Assembly (NCBI RefSeq): GCF_004355225.1
Contig: NZ_CP037933.1
Span: 1,550,001-1,614,000, forward strand
Reading direction: 5' to 3'
Length of the DNA stretch: 64,000 bases
From: Flavobacterium nackdongense
Lineage (GTDB): Bacteria > Bacteroidota > Bacteroidia > Flavobacteriales > Flavobacteriaceae
Shown here: piece after piece, positions 16,320 to 25,242 of the stretch
Numbering within the stretch: the stretch's first letter is position 1
Layout: every line of letters begins with the position of its first letter
Program-made: the position numbers and the translations under genes
The notes under the pieces: model-generated
What the model was told of the DNA's origin: nothing
Databases searched by the model: none
The model's input: the letters and a program-made list of their open reading frames with translations, nothing else

Positions 16320-16604
16320 TTAAATTGATTTAGATTTGTAGTAATTTACGTTTAACCATGAGCCTCCATTGTAACATTCGATGCCGTATTGTGATAGAAA
16401 ATGTTGGGCTTGACCGCTTCTGCCGCCTGAAGCACAACACAGGACCAGTGGTGCATTTAGCGCTTTGAGTTCTTTAATTCTTTCGGGAATTTCATTCAAC
16501 GGAATGTTGATAGAACCAGCTACATTGCCACCTTGAAATTCTCCATAAGATCGCACATCTACTATTGTGCCTTGATTTTCTAAAATTATTTTTTCAATAT
16601 CCAT
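16320..16604 (-). CDS. Single-domain rhodanese-like protein (first of a tandem pair)
   Basis: 94 residues. IVDVRSYGEFQGGNVAGSIN leads to the catalytic loop CCASGGRSGQA near residue 53. It is a paralogue of the adjacent 15997-16314 product and shares its gene order and loop type. It is likely a sulfurtransferase for persulfide or thiosulfate handling; the acceptor is unknown. Confidence 0.88.
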   Translation of the reverse strand: MDIEKIILENQGTIVDVRSYGEFQGGNVAGSINIPLNEIPERIKELKALNAPLVLCCASGGRSGQAQHFLSQYGIECYNGGSWLNVNYYKSKSI

Positions 16605-16863
16605 TTTCTCAGATTTTAATGATTTTACCCGTTATATAAAATGCTTCACGAATTATTATGGCACAAAAGTAAGGCTAGGATTGTGCTCAAACAGTAACTT
16701 TGGTTACACAAGATGCTATTTCTACGAAATATTAATTTTGTTGGTATTTTGAGAATACCATTATTTGGAGCCATTAAGTTTCATTAAGGAAAATTGGAAA
16801 TTTTATTTGTAATGGTTCAAGAATTTTAAAGCATAGTTTAATGGTTAAAATGCTATCGAATTT

Positions 16864-17442
16864 TTATTTTTTTCGAATGATGGACAAAATCACTACTGGA
16901 GGTTTAAAATATTGCTCATTATTAGGTGCCAATTGTTGAATTTTCTGGACCACATCCATTCCTTTTATAACTTTTCCGAAAGCGGCAAAACCTTGTCCGT
17001 CCTTGTTTCTTTTGCCACCATAATCCAAAGAAGGCTGGTCATTGATGCAAATAAAAAAACTACAGGTTGCTGAATCGGGTTTGCCTCTCGCCATAGAAAT
17101 AGCTCCGTTTTTATGAAGAAGGCCTGTTTTTGAGGTTCTTTCGAGTGGGATCGCTGCAAATACTTTTGTCGAATCGACTTCGCCACCTTGAATGACTTCA
17201 ATTTTTACAGAATCCTTCTGCTGATTGTTTAAAGTTACCGATCGAAAGAAAGTCGTGTTGTCGTATAAACGTGCATCGACATATTTCAAAAAATTGGCGA
17301 CCGTAATTGGCGCTTTTTTAGGATACAATTCTACCGTAATATCACCCAAAGAGGTTTTAATAAGGCAAGTTTCCTTTTTTTGTGCACTAAGAATTGAGAC
17401 TGCAAAAAGCAAAACTACTAAAGATAGAGAGATTTTTTTCAT
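16864..17442 (-). CDS. Periplasmic cyclophilin-type peptidyl-prolyl isomerase
   Basis: 192 residues with a cleavable signal peptide (MKKISLSLVVLLFAVSILSAQ). The cyclophilin core follows: IKTSLGDITVELYPKKAP, NFLKYVD, FFRSV, IQGGEVDST and the MARGKPDSATCSFFI active-site strand, then GFAAFGKVIKGMDVV. The domain is slightly shorter than PpiA but complete. It catalyses proline isomerisation in exported proteins. The gene is 12 bases downstream of the VOC gene, in the same direction. Confidence 0.9.
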   Translation of the reverse strand: MKKISLSLVVLLFAVSILSAQKKETCLIKTSLGDITVELYPKKAPITVANFLKYVDARLYDNTTFFRSVTLNNQQKDSVKIEVIQGGEVDSTKVFAAIPLERTSKTGLLHKNGAISMARGKPDSATCSFFICINDQPSLDYGGKRNKDGQGFAAFGKVIKGMDVVQKIQQLAPNNEQYFKPPVVILSIIRKK

Positions 17443-17454
17443 TGTATTGTTAGC

Positions 17455-17811
17455 TTAGATACTTTGTCCGAAAGTCAGCAAATTGTTATCTGGGTCAAGA
17501 ACTGAAAATTCTTTTTGTCCCCAAGGTTTTAGTTGCAATTGTCCATTGGGATGAATGCTTGTTTTATTGTCCAACAAAGTTTGGTAATAGTTATCAATAG
17601 CATCCGTTCGGATGTACACTTGGCCATAGTTTTCTTTTGGATCCAATGTTTTGAACTCAAAAAAATGAATTTGAATGCCGTCCTTTTGCATCATTAAATA
17701 ACCATCAAAGTCAGCACTTCCAAATTCTTGAAAGCCTAATTTGTTGCTGTAAAAGTTCCTTGTTGCCTTTTTGTCCCGCATGGGCAACTTTGGATGAATG
17801 TCTGTGAGCAT
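17455..17811 (-). CDS. VOC (glyoxalase/bleomycin-resistance) superfamily protein
   Basis: 118 residues forming a single VOC module pair of beta-alpha-beta-beta-beta units: KLPMRDKKATRNFYSNKLGF at the start and QKEFSVLDPDNNLLTFGQ at the end. Residues GIQIHFFEF and the C-terminal Glu/Asp region could supply metal ligands. Members include antibiotic-binding proteins and lyases; the substrate cannot be told. It is probably co-transcribed with the cyclophilin gene. Confidence 0.78.
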   Translation of the reverse strand: MLTDIHPKLPMRDKKATRNFYSNKLGFQEFGSADFDGYLMMQKDGIQIHFFEFKTLDPKENYGQVYIRTDAIDNYYQTLLDNKTSIHPNGQLQLKPWGQKEFSVLDPDNNLLTFGQSI

Positions 17812-17842
17812 AGTTGATGGATTGATTTTTATGTCTATTTTA

Positions 17843-18053
17843 ACCAGTTGGGTGTAATTATTAAAATTTCAATTAATGGATTAAATAAAAAATTAAACCA
17901 CATAGAAACATAGAAAAAAAGAATTGGATAGCCCAATTCTTGGGTTCACATAGCTATGTTTTCTCAAATAAAGTGAAACGCCTTTTAGAAATCACAATAA
18001 TAATATTTCTATGTGGTTAAAAAACTTTACAAATTGAATTTCACCCAACGGGT
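17843..18053 (-). mobile_element. MITE-like element, diverged copy 1
   Basis: About 211 bp with ends ACCAGTTGGGTG and CACCCAACGGGT (inverted), flanked by the 9-bp direct repeat TCTATTTTA (17834-17842 and 18054-18062). The interior shares the CACATAG...CATAG, GGGTTCACATAGCTATG and inverted CTATGTGG segments with the other copies but is clearly diverged. It ends one target repeat before the stop codon of the minus-strand gene at 18063. Confidence 0.8.
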
Positions 18054-18062
18054 TCTATTTTA

Positions 18063-18929
18063 CTATTTTCCTTCAGCAACAAAAACAAGTTTGTTCTTGT
18101 CTTGGTTTACAGCCAATCGAAATATTTTAGAAATTCCCATTGCTTTCAAATTGGCTACTTCTTGCCAAACTTTAGTTTTAGCCGTAAGATTACAATAAAT
18201 GAGCTTAGATTCATTCGAAGAAAACAGCCAACCATCGGCAGTTAAATAAAAATCTTCGGTATTTTTTGGTAATTCAATCAGTTGCGTTATGGCGCCTTTT
18301 TTGTCAATAAATGAGACATAACTTCCTTTTTTTAGCTTTTGACAAATTACAATTCCATCACGGTATTTATACAAACTACGACCGATGCTATCCGTCAAAT
18401 ATTGTTCAGTTTTGTTTTTAATATGGATTAATTTCAATGTAATTTTTGGTTTCGACAAGGTAAATGCAGCAATTTCGGACTTATTCAACCAACAATAATA
18501 TCCTATAGAATCCTTTGAAGTATAGAGTTTTTCAGTAACTAAACCATCTAACGAAATTCGGGTCAGATTTTGGTCTGTGTCTTTTACCACAGAAATAAAT
18601 TTACCGTCTGGAGTCGTTTTTGGCGAATATTCCGCTTCCTTATTATTGGTAAATTGTTGGGTTTTGGCAGTAGCTAAATCGTACAAATAAACATCCGTTG
18701 GTTTTTTATTTCTGGAGCTTACATAGGCCACCGCATTTAACTTTTCGATAAAACTGGGTTGGTTATCGTAGCCTTCATTATTACTGATGTTTACTGGTTT
18801 TGTACTTGGGTCGATACTAAACGAAGTTGCATTATTTTTAATATCGAGTAAATATACTTCGGTTGCTGGTTGTGCAAATCCATATTGATGTAGCAATACA
18901 ATTAAAAACAGTAAGCGGTTTAATTTCAT
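18063..18929 (-). CDS. Secreted TolB/PD40-like beta-propeller protein
   Basis: 288 residues with a signal peptide ending HQYGFAQ. At least five propeller strands of PD40 type are visible (FIEKLNAVAYVSSRNKKP, then TTPDGKFISVV, LNKSEIAAFTL, LTADGWLFSS). The protein lacks a catalytic domain, so it probably binds a ligand or partner in the periplasm. The MITE copy 1 target site abuts its stop codon (TAG at 18065-18063), so the insertion has just spared the gene. Confidence 0.72.
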   Translation of the reverse strand: MKLNRLLFLIVLLHQYGFAQPATEVYLLDIKNNATSFSIDPSTKPVNISNNEGYDNQPSFIEKLNAVAYVSSRNKKPTDVYLYDLATAKTQQFTNNKEAEYSPKTTPDGKFISVVKDTDQNLTRISLDGLVTEKLYTSKDSIGYYCWLNKSEIAAFTLSKPKITLKLIHIKNKTEQYLTDSIGRSLYKYRDGIVICQKLKKGSYVSFIDKKGAITQLIELPKNTEDFYLTADGWLFSSNESKLIYCNLTAKTKVWQEVANLKAMGISKIFRLAVNQDKNKLVFVAEGK

Positions 18930-19000
18930 ATAGTAATATTTTATTTTTTGTATTGCTTTTGTTTGTGGGCTAGAGCTAGAAGCTCCCGCTATGGATGGTT

Positions 19001-19537
19001 TTAATTTGTTAAATCGAACTGTCCGTTTCTAACTTTCACTATTACTCCTTTATCATTTATGGCGTCGAACCAAAAAGTTCCTCCAACTTTGCTTTTCTTT
19101 AGGTCGTGATATAAAACTTTCAATTCACCGTTAACAATGTTATTTGTCCTATATTTATCATCTAAATCTTCTCTAAAATAATTTCCAAAGCTTTCATTAT
19201 TAATTTCATCTTTTAGTGAGTAAATATTTCCTTTCAAATCTGTATTTGAATTAACATTCATTATTTTCACCCTTACTGATTGGAATCCTAATCCTGTGCT
19301 GGTATTACTATTATGGAAACTAATACTCATAAAATTTATGTTATTATTGTCAGAATCAAATCTTAATTCTGCATTACTATAAATTATTGCAGTACTTGGT
19401 TTTAACAAAACACCATCAACTTCACATTTTATTCCGCCTCGTCCATTATAAACATATTGATTTGAAATTTCAACATCATTTTGGGTACAACTTGTAAAAC
19501 AAAATAGTGCTACTAAAATTAAAATAATATTTTTCAT
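19001..19537 (-). CDS. Lipoprotein of unknown function
   Basis: 178 residues from ATG 19537 (MKNIILILVALFCF), with a lipobox FTSCTQND; the 12 codons upstream read through A+T-rich leader and were left out. The mature part is beta-rich and polar (GGIKCEVDGVLLKPSTA, NNINFMSISFHNS, a final KVRNGQFDLTN), resembling the DUF6252-type lipoproteins of Flavobacteria. No enzyme motif is visible. The gene stands alone. Confidence 0.65.
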   Translation of the reverse strand: MKNIILILVALFCFTSCTQNDVEISNQYVYNGRGGIKCEVDGVLLKPSTAIIYSNAELRFDSDNNNINFMSISFHNSNTSTGLGFQSVRVKIMNVNSNTDLKGNIYSLKDEINNESFGNYFREDLDDKYRTNNIVNGELKVLYHDLKKSKVGGTFWFDAINDKGVIVKVRNGQFDLTN

Positions 19538-19707
19538 AATTAGTAATTTTAAATTTTTTTTATTTATTCTCACTTTTTAGGCAGAAATCTCTGCCAACTT
19601 GTTTACAGTAATGACTTAGACGCCAATATACCATCGATTTTGGGCAGTTTGTAGTGATAAAAGTCATACTTAATAAAATGCCAACTCTCAAAAGAATATA
19701 TATTTCT

Positions 19708-20934
19708 TTACGCCTTCTCCTTCACAAACCCATCAATCACTTTTTGGTAATAATCATATGTAGTTTTGGCGATAGATTCCCAACTAAAATTTTTCAAAAC
19801 GCGTTCTCTTCCGGCTTTTCCCATTTGGGTTGCCAAGGCTTCGTCTTCTAGCAAGATATTTATTTTGGCAGCAAAAGCTTTTTGGAAGGCTTCTGGATAG
19901 GCAGGATTAAAATCAGTTCTGGAAACACTTTCGAGCGGTATCAAATATCCTGATTCTCCTTCGACAATGATTTCCGGAATTCCGCCAACGTGGCTTCCAA
20001 CAACAGGCGTTTCGCAAGCCATCGCTTCGAGATTGATGATACCAAAAGGTTCGTACAATGATGGACAGGCAAAAACACGAGCGTGACTGTATAACACTTT
20101 TATTTTTTCTCGTGGCAGCATTTCCGAGATGAGGATAACGCCGTCTCTATCTTTTTTCAAATCGGCAATTAAAGCTTCGGTTTCTTCTGCAATTTCTTTG
20201 GTATCAGGAGCTCCAGCACAAAGTACGATTTGGCAATTTTTATTGAAATATTTAGCAGCAGAAATTAATTGCGAAATCCCTTTTTGGCGCGTGATGCGTC
20301 CTACAAATAACACGAAAGGAATGTTGGGATTAATACCTAATTCTAAAAGTAACTCATTGTCAAATGTTGGTTGGTAAAATTCTGGTTCGATTCCGTTATG
20401 AATTACGGTCACTTTTTCAGGATTTACACCATAGGCTTCGATGACATCTTCTTTCATTTGTTGGCTCACGGCAATAATTCCGTCGGCCGTGTTGTAAGCG
20501 CTATTTTCGATCCAACGTGACAGAAAATAACCGTTTCCTAGTTGTTCTACTTTCCAAGGACGATGCGTTTCTAAACTGTGCGTGGTCAAAATCAATGGCG
20601 ATTGCAACAATTCGCGGGTCATAATTCCGGCAAGATGTGTGTACCAAGTGTGGCAATGAATGACATCAGCTTCTGGCGTGGCTTGCGACAATTCTACATT
20701 TCGACTCATATTGTGAAACATTTTGATGTGCGGATTGGCATCATCGACCATTTTGGTCAGCGAGGAATTAATTCCGCGAACATGCATCGAATCGGTATCT
20801 ACGTTTTGGTCGCCAAAACAACGTACTTCGACCTGACCTAATTTGGCTAATTCTTGACTTAAAAAATCGATGTGAACACCGGCGCCTCCGTAAATGTTTG
20901 GAGGAAATTCGTTGGTAAATAAAGCTATTTTCAT
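19708..20934 (-). CDS. Glycosyltransferase family 4, actinobacterial-type glycogen synthase-like
   Basis: 408 residues, two Rossmann-like halves of the GT-B fold. The N-terminus MKIALFTNEFPPNIYGGAGVH contains the GGAGVH sugar-binding motif; HCHTWYTHLAG is at about residue 95; the C-terminal half has LFVGRITRQKG and the nucleotide-sugar signature EPFGIINLEAMACETPVV. The closest family is the GlgA/GlgM type (ADP-glucose or maltose-1-phosphate synthase) rather than a cell-wall transferase. No other glycogen genes are nearby, so the assignment rests on sequence alone. Confidence 0.8.
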   Translation of the reverse strand: MKIALFTNEFPPNIYGGAGVHIDFLSQELAKLGQVEVRCFGDQNVDTDSMHVRGINSSLTKMVDDANPHIKMFHNMSRNVELSQATPEADVIHCHTWYTHLAGIMTRELLQSPLILTTHSLETHRPWKVEQLGNGYFLSRWIENSAYNTADGIIAVSQQMKEDVIEAYGVNPEKVTVIHNGIEPEFYQPTFDNELLLELGINPNIPFVLFVGRITRQKGISQLISAAKYFNKNCQIVLCAGAPDTKEIAEETEALIADLKKDRDGVILISEMLPREKIKVLYSHARVFACPSLYEPFGIINLEAMACETPVVGSHVGGIPEIIVEGESGYLIPLESVSRTDFNPAYPEAFQKAFAAKINILLEDEALATQMGKAGRERVLKNFSWESIAKTTYDYYQKVIDGFVKEKA

Positions 20935-21023
20935 TAGTATAGTTGGTGTGTTTAAGTTAATAATACAATTTTTCTTTGTTCGTTACCATTGTAAATATAG
21001 CGAGTTCCACTGTTTTTATTGAC

Positions 21024-21968
21024 CTAATGTTTAAATTTTTTTTCCTGAGCCGAAATCCAGTCAAAAAGTGCTGTAAAGGCCAAATTTCGCACCTCTTTTT
21101 TTGATAAAAACAGATCGTGCATTCCATTATTTATTTCTTGTAAGGTTACATTTGAACCTAAATTTCTTCCAATTTTTTTGATTTGTTTTACATTAAGAAC
21201 GATATCTGCAGTCTGTGCTTCGGGAGTATATTTTTTCAATAAAAGGGAATTGGAAGAGAACAGGACCAGAATTGGCACACTGATTGAGGATTTTTGTTTG
21301 AGTAGGTTTTGGGCATTAACAACAGCAACAAACCAAGCAAAATAAGCAGGAAAACCGTTGATTGGTTTCCATTTCAAATTAAAATCCCATTCACCAAAAT
21401 AATTTTTATGTACACTTTGCCCATACACGGGAGAAATGGCCTTATTTAATTTAGAAAAAGGAGCAATAAATGAAATAATTTTTGCGAAAGCTGGTGCCAA
21501 TATTCTGGCTAAGGGAGGCATATTAAGCTCTAGAAAAGGGGAGTTTAGGACCAAGCCGCAAACTAGATCTCTTTTATTTCCTAAATTCATATACAGGCTT
21601 GTGATTAGACCTCCTGTAGAATGCCCCATCAAAACCATTTTTTTCTGGGATTTGTCGTAAATGGATTGGATCGCAATTGAAATTTCTTCAAAATATTCTT
21701 CAATGGATTTGCAATAATTGGGATGTTGATGGCCTTGTAAAGAATGTCCATATTTTCGGAGTTCCAAAGCATAAAAATCATAACCGTTTTTGTGAAATTC
21801 TTCGGCCAAGTGAGGGTGAAAAAAATAGTCAATAAAACCGTGAATGTATAAAACCGGACTACGGTTATCCGTATTTGATTTCGAAGAGATTAAGGTGGCA
21901 ATTACTTTTCCTTCGTAATCGTTCTTTAAATTAATGGTGTGATAATTGAATTTGTCTTCTAAATCCAT
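21024..21968 (-). CDS. Alpha/beta hydrolase (monoacylglycerol-lipase-like)
   Basis: 314 residues. The nucleophile elbow GHSTGG is near residue 116; YIHGFIDYFFHPHLAEEF supplies the oxyanion side; a terminal NNGMHDLFLS carries the catalytic His. An acid residue is likely in the VLVLFSSNS region. No signal peptide, so cytoplasmic. The family (serine aminopeptidase S33 / Hydrolase_4) includes monoacylglycerol lipases; the substrate is not predictable. MITE copy 2 begins about 18 bases upstream of its start, so its promoter may lie in or next to the element. Confidence 0.82.
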   Translation of the reverse strand: MDLEDKFNYHTINLKNDYEGKVIATLISSKSNTDNRSPVLYIHGFIDYFFHPHLAEEFHKNGYDFYALELRKYGHSLQGHQHPNYCKSIEEYFEEISIAIQSIYDKSQKKMVLMGHSTGGLITSLYMNLGNKRDLVCGLVLNSPFLELNMPPLARILAPAFAKIISFIAPFSKLNKAISPVYGQSVHKNYFGEWDFNLKWKPINGFPAYFAWFVAVVNAQNLLKQKSSISVPILVLFSSNSLLLKKYTPEAQTADIVLNVKQIKKIGRNLGSNVTLQEINNGMHDLFLSKKEVRNLAFTALFDWISAQEKKFKH

Positions 21969-21986
21969 CTTTTTTATATTTATCTT

Positions 21987-22188
21987 ACCCGTTGGGTGTA
22001 ATTCAATTTAATTTTTTTTAAACACATAGAATCATAGTTTTTTATTAATTTTATTAAGACGCTTCGCTTGATTTTAGTAAATCATAGCTATGTGAACCCA
22101 AGAACTGGGCTATCCGACTCTTTTTTCTATGATTCTATGCGTTTCAATTTTACTATTTCTAAAAATTTAATAATTTCACCCAACGAGT
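21987..22188 (+). mobile_element. MITE-like element, copy 2
   Basis: About 202 bp, ends ACCCGTTGGGTG and CACCCAACGAGT. The 9-bp direct repeat TATTTATCT occurs at 21977-21985 and 22189-22197, one base being inserted at the left junction. The interior carries an inner inverted pair (CATAGAATCATAG / CTATGATTCTATG) and AAGACGCTTCGCTTGA. It is nearly identical to copies 3 and 4, which points to recent movement. There is no ORF. Confidence 0.85.
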
Positions 22189-22273
22189 TATTTATCTATT
22201 CAAATATAATAAATTACATACATCCGATTGCAATTTTATAGTGCTGGTCACAAAATCTAATGGCAACCAATAA

Positions 22274-22301
22274 AAAAACCGAAAATTTCTTTCCGGTTTT
22301 T
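22274..22301 (-). terminator. Terminator after msrBA
   Basis: On the minus strand AAAACCGGAAA pairs with the AAACCG-side arm (ACCG...CGGT), followed by a T-run; it lies 17 bases past the msrBA stop. Confidence 0.7.
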
Positions 22302-22317
22302 CTATTCAATTTTAGGC

Positions 22318-23436
22318 TTATTTCTTCAATCGGTCTTTAAAAATCTTTTCGAATTTTGCTATTTTGGGTTGAATTACCATTTCGCAATAGGGCTGCCTTT
22401 TATTGTTTTGGTAATAATTTTGGTGGTAGTCTTCGGCTTTGTAAAATTGAGTCAAGGGTTCCAAAGTAGTGACAATAGGATCGTCATAGACTTTTTCGGC
22501 ACTCAATTGAGCGATAATCGATTGTCCTTCTTTTTTCTGTTCCTCGTTGGCATAAAAAATCACAGAACGGTATTGCGTGCCTCTATCCGCACCTTGACGG
22601 TTCAAAGTTGTTGGGTCATGAACGGTGAAGAAAACCTTGAAAATCTCATCAATATTAGTCACTGTTTTGTCGTAAGTAATTTGAACTACTTCGGCGTGTC
22701 CGGTTTGACCGCTGCATACTTCCTCGTAAGTAGGATTTGGATTTTTTCCTCCAGCATAACCCGAAACTACGGATTGGACTCCTTTCAAATTTTCGTAAAC
22801 CGCTTCCACACACCAATAACAACCGCCGCCAAGAGTGATGGTTTCAATATTACTTTTGTTGTTGGTAGCTGAAACAAAGCCTTCGGGAACAAAATCCAAT
22901 GCAATAGAATTCATACAATATCTTTTGCCTGTTGGTGCTGGGCCGTCATCAAAAAGATGTCCTAAATGTCCGTCGCAGCGGCCGCAAAGCGCTTCTATTC
23001 TTCGCATACCAAACGAATTGTCGTCTTTGTACACCACACTATTTTTATTGTCTTGTTCAAAAAAGCTAGGCCAACCACAACTGCTCGCAAATTTCTGATC
23101 GGATTTGAACAGCTTGTTGCCACAGGCCGCACAATAGTAAGTGCCTTTTGCATCTAAATCCCAAAGTTTACCTGTAAAAGCTCTTTCGGTGTCGGCATTT
23201 CTGGAAACAGCATACAAATCTGGCGATAGTATTTTTTTCCAAATAACATTACTGACATGAAGTTTAGTTTGGTCTGTATTCGAATAATACGGATTTTCGG
23301 GTTTAATAATTACATTTTCCATAGATGTGGTCGTTTGAGGTTTTTTGTTTTTGTTGTTGGTACTTTGTCCGCAAGCTTGAAGGATAAACATCGGCATCAA
23401 GAATAGGAACATTCGAAATTGATTTTTTGTTTTCAT
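22318..23436 (-). CDS. msrBA: Exported fused peptide methionine sulfoxide reductase MsrB-MsrA
   Basis: 372 residues from ATG 23436 (MKTKNQFRMFLF); the lipobox is ILQACGQS. MsrB comes first (CxxC zinc pairs CAACGNK and CGRCDGH, catalytic RYCMNSIAL), MsrA second (GGGCYWCVEAVYENLKGV with catalytic Cys, then GHAEVV and a PYCEMVI end). MsrA reduces S-, MsrB R-methionine sulfoxide, so the fusion repairs both. The lipobox places the enzyme on the envelope, where it would need an outside reductant. A 13-codon in-frame upstream stretch was excluded as leader. Confidence 0.92.
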   Translation of the reverse strand: MKTKNQFRMFLFLMPMFILQACGQSTNNKNKKPQTTTSMENVIIKPENPYYSNTDQTKLHVSNVIWKKILSPDLYAVSRNADTERAFTGKLWDLDAKGTYYCAACGNKLFKSDQKFASSCGWPSFFEQDNKNSVVYKDDNSFGMRRIEALCGRCDGHLGHLFDDGPAPTGKRYCMNSIALDFVPEGFVSATNNKSNIETITLGGGCYWCVEAVYENLKGVQSVVSGYAGGKNPNPTYEEVCSGQTGHAEVVQITYDKTVTNIDEIFKVFFTVHDPTTLNRQGADRGTQYRSVIFYANEEQKKEGQSIIAQLSAEKVYDDPIVTTLEPLTQFYKAEDYHQNYYQNNKRQPYCEMVIQPKIAKFEKIFKDRLKK

Positions 23437-23698
23437 TTTGTTATTTTTTATTTTCAAAAGTAGGGCGGATGCCACATACCAAATGTCTGCTACTTTACAA
23501 AAGCATTTTCTTTAATAAATACTTAACGCTACGTGTTTTAAGAGATTTAAAAAATGATTGCACCGCAAATCCATCTTGTGAATTCCAAAGTTTAAAATTA
23601 AAACTTATTATTCGTAAACAGTCGTTAAACTTTTCACAAACTTTTGAGAAGCCTAAAAGCGAAGGCTTTTTTTGTATTTTTGTTTCAATAATTGCACA

Positions 23699-24226
23699 AT
23701 GGAAGAAGAAAACGTAATATTGGTCAACCATAATGACGAACAAATTGGTTTAATGCCTAAAATGGAAGCGCACGAAAAAGCAGTTTTACATCGCGCCTTT
23801 TCGGTATTTGTATTGAATGATAAAAATGAAATCATGTTGCAGCAAAGGGCGCATCATAAATACCATTCCCCGCTATTGTGGACCAATACCTGTTGTAGCC
23901 ATCAACGTGAAGGCGAAACCAATATTCAGGCTGGCAGCCGAAGATTATGGGAAGAAATGGGTTTCAAAACCGAGCTGAAGGAACTATTTCATTTCATTTA
24001 CAAAGCGCCTTTCGACAACGGATTGACCGAGCATGAACTCGACCATGTGATGATTGGATATTCTAATGAAGAGCCGAAAATAAATCCAGATGAAGTCGAA
24101 AGCTGGAAATGGATGAGCATCGAAGCGGTCTCCAAAGACATGCAGTTGCATCCTGAAATTTATACCGTTTGGTTCAAAATTATATTTGACGAATTCTATC
24201 ATTTCTTAGAAGAACATAAAATGTAA
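23699..24226 (+). CDS. idi: Isopentenyl-diphosphate delta-isomerase type I
   Basis: 175 residues from ATG 23699 (MEEENVILVNHNDEQIG); nine upstream in-frame codons overlap the -7 box and are not coding. Nudix-fold IDI motifs are clear: the catalytic Cys in WTNTCCSHQREGE, SRRLWEEMGF and the second acid motif EHELDHVM. It interconverts IPP and DMAPP and so feeds isoprenoid and carotenoid synthesis, though the crt genes lie 28 kb away. A TATTTTTG box at 23675-23682 precedes it. queD follows after 72 bases. Confidence 0.94.
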   Translation: MEEENVILVNHNDEQIGLMPKMEAHEKAVLHRAFSVFVLNDKNEIMLQQRAHHKYHSPLLWTNTCCSHQREGETNIQAGSRRLWEEMGFKTELKELFHFIYKAPFDNGLTEHELDHVMIGYSNEEPKINPDEVESWKWMSIEAVSKDMQLHPEIYTVWFKIIFDEFYHFLEEHKM

Positions 24227-24227
24227 G

Positions 24228-24292
24228 ATTGCAGATTGTAGATTTCAGATTTCAGAAATCCACACTCTAAAATCTAAACTCTAAAATCATAA
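24228..24292. repeat. Simple (AGATTnnAGATTTC-like) A+T-rich repeat tract
   Basis: Imperfect tandem units of the type AGATTGCAGATTGTAGATTTC, then AAATCTAAACTCTAAAATC, fill the gap between idi and queD. The same units occur inside the B12 riboswitch (32906-32938). Confidence 0.5.
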
Positions 24293-24298
24293 ATCAGC

Positions 24299-24709
24299 AT
24301 GAGAGTTACCATATCCAGAAAAGCCCATTTTAACGCAGCCCATAGATTGTATCGAAAAGATTGGACTTTCGAACAGAATCAGGCCGTTTTTGGCAAATGC
24401 AACAATCCTAATTTTCACGGACACAACTACGAATTGATCGTCAGTGTTACCGGAGAAATCGATCCGGAAACGGGTTATGTGATGGATGTGAAACATTTAA
24501 GCGATTTGATTTTAGATGAAGTCGAAAAACCTTTTGACCACAAAAATCTGAATTTGGATGTTCCGGAATTTGAAAATATAAATCCCACCGCCGAAAATAT
24601 TGTGGTGGTTATTTGGAACAAACTCCGGAAAAAGATTGCAACAAAAATGGATTTAGAAGTGGTTTTATACGAAACTCCACGTAATTTTGTAACTTATAAA
24701 GGCGAATAA
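24299..24709 (+). CDS. queD: 6-carboxytetrahydropterin synthase / 6-pyruvoyltetrahydropterin synthase family
   Basis: 136 residues. Zinc His ligands are visible in HFNAAH and NFHGHNYEL, and the catalytic Cys precedes in FGKCNNPNFHGH. Glu in the VVLYETPRNFVTY end is the pterin-binding acid. In queuosine synthesis QueD turns dihydroneopterin triphosphate into 6-carboxytetrahydropterin. No other queuosine genes are nearby. The stop TAA shares its last A with the ATG of the next gene, so the two are translationally linked. Confidence 0.9.
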   Translation: MRVTISRKAHFNAAHRLYRKDWTFEQNQAVFGKCNNPNFHGHNYELIVSVTGEIDPETGYVMDVKHLSDLILDEVEKPFDHKNLNLDVPEFENINPTAENIVVVIWNKLRKKIATKMDLEVVLYETPRNFVTYKGE

Positions 24710-25164
24710 TGGCAGTACAACTTGGCGATAAAATTCCGCACTTCACCGCAAAAGATAGCAATGGACAAGATTTTGACAGCGCTAGCATTGTGGGTAAAAA
24801 GACTGTAGTCATATATTTTTATCCCAAAGACAATACACCGGGTTGCACGGCTCAAGCCTGCAGTTTCCGTGATCAATATGAAGATTTTAAAGATATTGGA
24901 GCCGAGGTAATCGGAATTAGTAGCGATAGCGTGTCTTCGCACGAAAAGTTTGCCAAACGATACAAACTCCCTTTTCTCTTGCTATCGGATGATTCTAGTA
25001 AATTGAGAAGACTATTTGGTGTAAAAACCAACTTGTTTGGCTTGCTGCCTGGTCGTGTAACTTATGTTGCCGACAAAGACGGAATTATTCGATTGATTTT
25101 CGATAGTATGAACGCGACAAGCCATATCCCCAAAGCATTGACGCTCCTTCGTAAATTTGTATAA
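24709..25164 (+). CDS. bcp: Thioredoxin-dependent peroxiredoxin (Bcp/PrxQ type)
   Basis: 151 residues. The peroxidatic site NTPGCTAQACSFRDQY carries the first Cys and a resolving Cys five residues later, as in PrxQ. IVGKKTVVIYFYPKD precedes it and LRRLFGVKTNLFGLLPGRVTYV follows. It reduces peroxides at thioredoxin expense in the cytoplasm. It starts on the last base of the queD stop codon. Confidence 0.93.
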   Translation: MAVQLGDKIPHFTAKDSNGQDFDSASIVGKKTVVIYFYPKDNTPGCTAQACSFRDQYEDFKDIGAEVIGISSDSVSSHEKFAKRYKLPFLLLSDDSSKLRRLFGVKTNLFGLLPGRVTYVADKDGIIRLIFDSMNATSHIPKALTLLRKFV

Positions 25165-25176
25165 ATTACACTTGTT

Positions 25177-25211
25177 TTTGTCCTAGTATTCGGAGATTTT
25201 TTGTACTTTCG
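25177..25211 (+). promoter_or_regulatory. Candidate promoter of the mannose-6-phosphate isomerase gene
   Basis: TTTG (25177-25180), 23-bp spacer, TACTTTCG (25204-25211), one base off TAnnTTTG; about 30 bases upstream of ATG 25243. Confidence 0.5.
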
Positions 25212-25242
25212 CGCTGCATTAATCTTTTGAATTATAGTACAA

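Noticed and set aside
17843..18053. Possibility that the repeats are CRISPR or tandem arrays
   Set aside because: Copies are dispersed, have terminal inverted repeats and individual target duplications, and no spacer structure or cas gene is present.
18013..18198. Plus-strand ORF of 61 codons
   Set aside because: It is mostly MITE copy 1 sequence running antisense into the propeller gene.
22369..22872. 167-codon plus-strand ORF
   Set aside because: Antisense shadow of the clearly coding msrBA gene.
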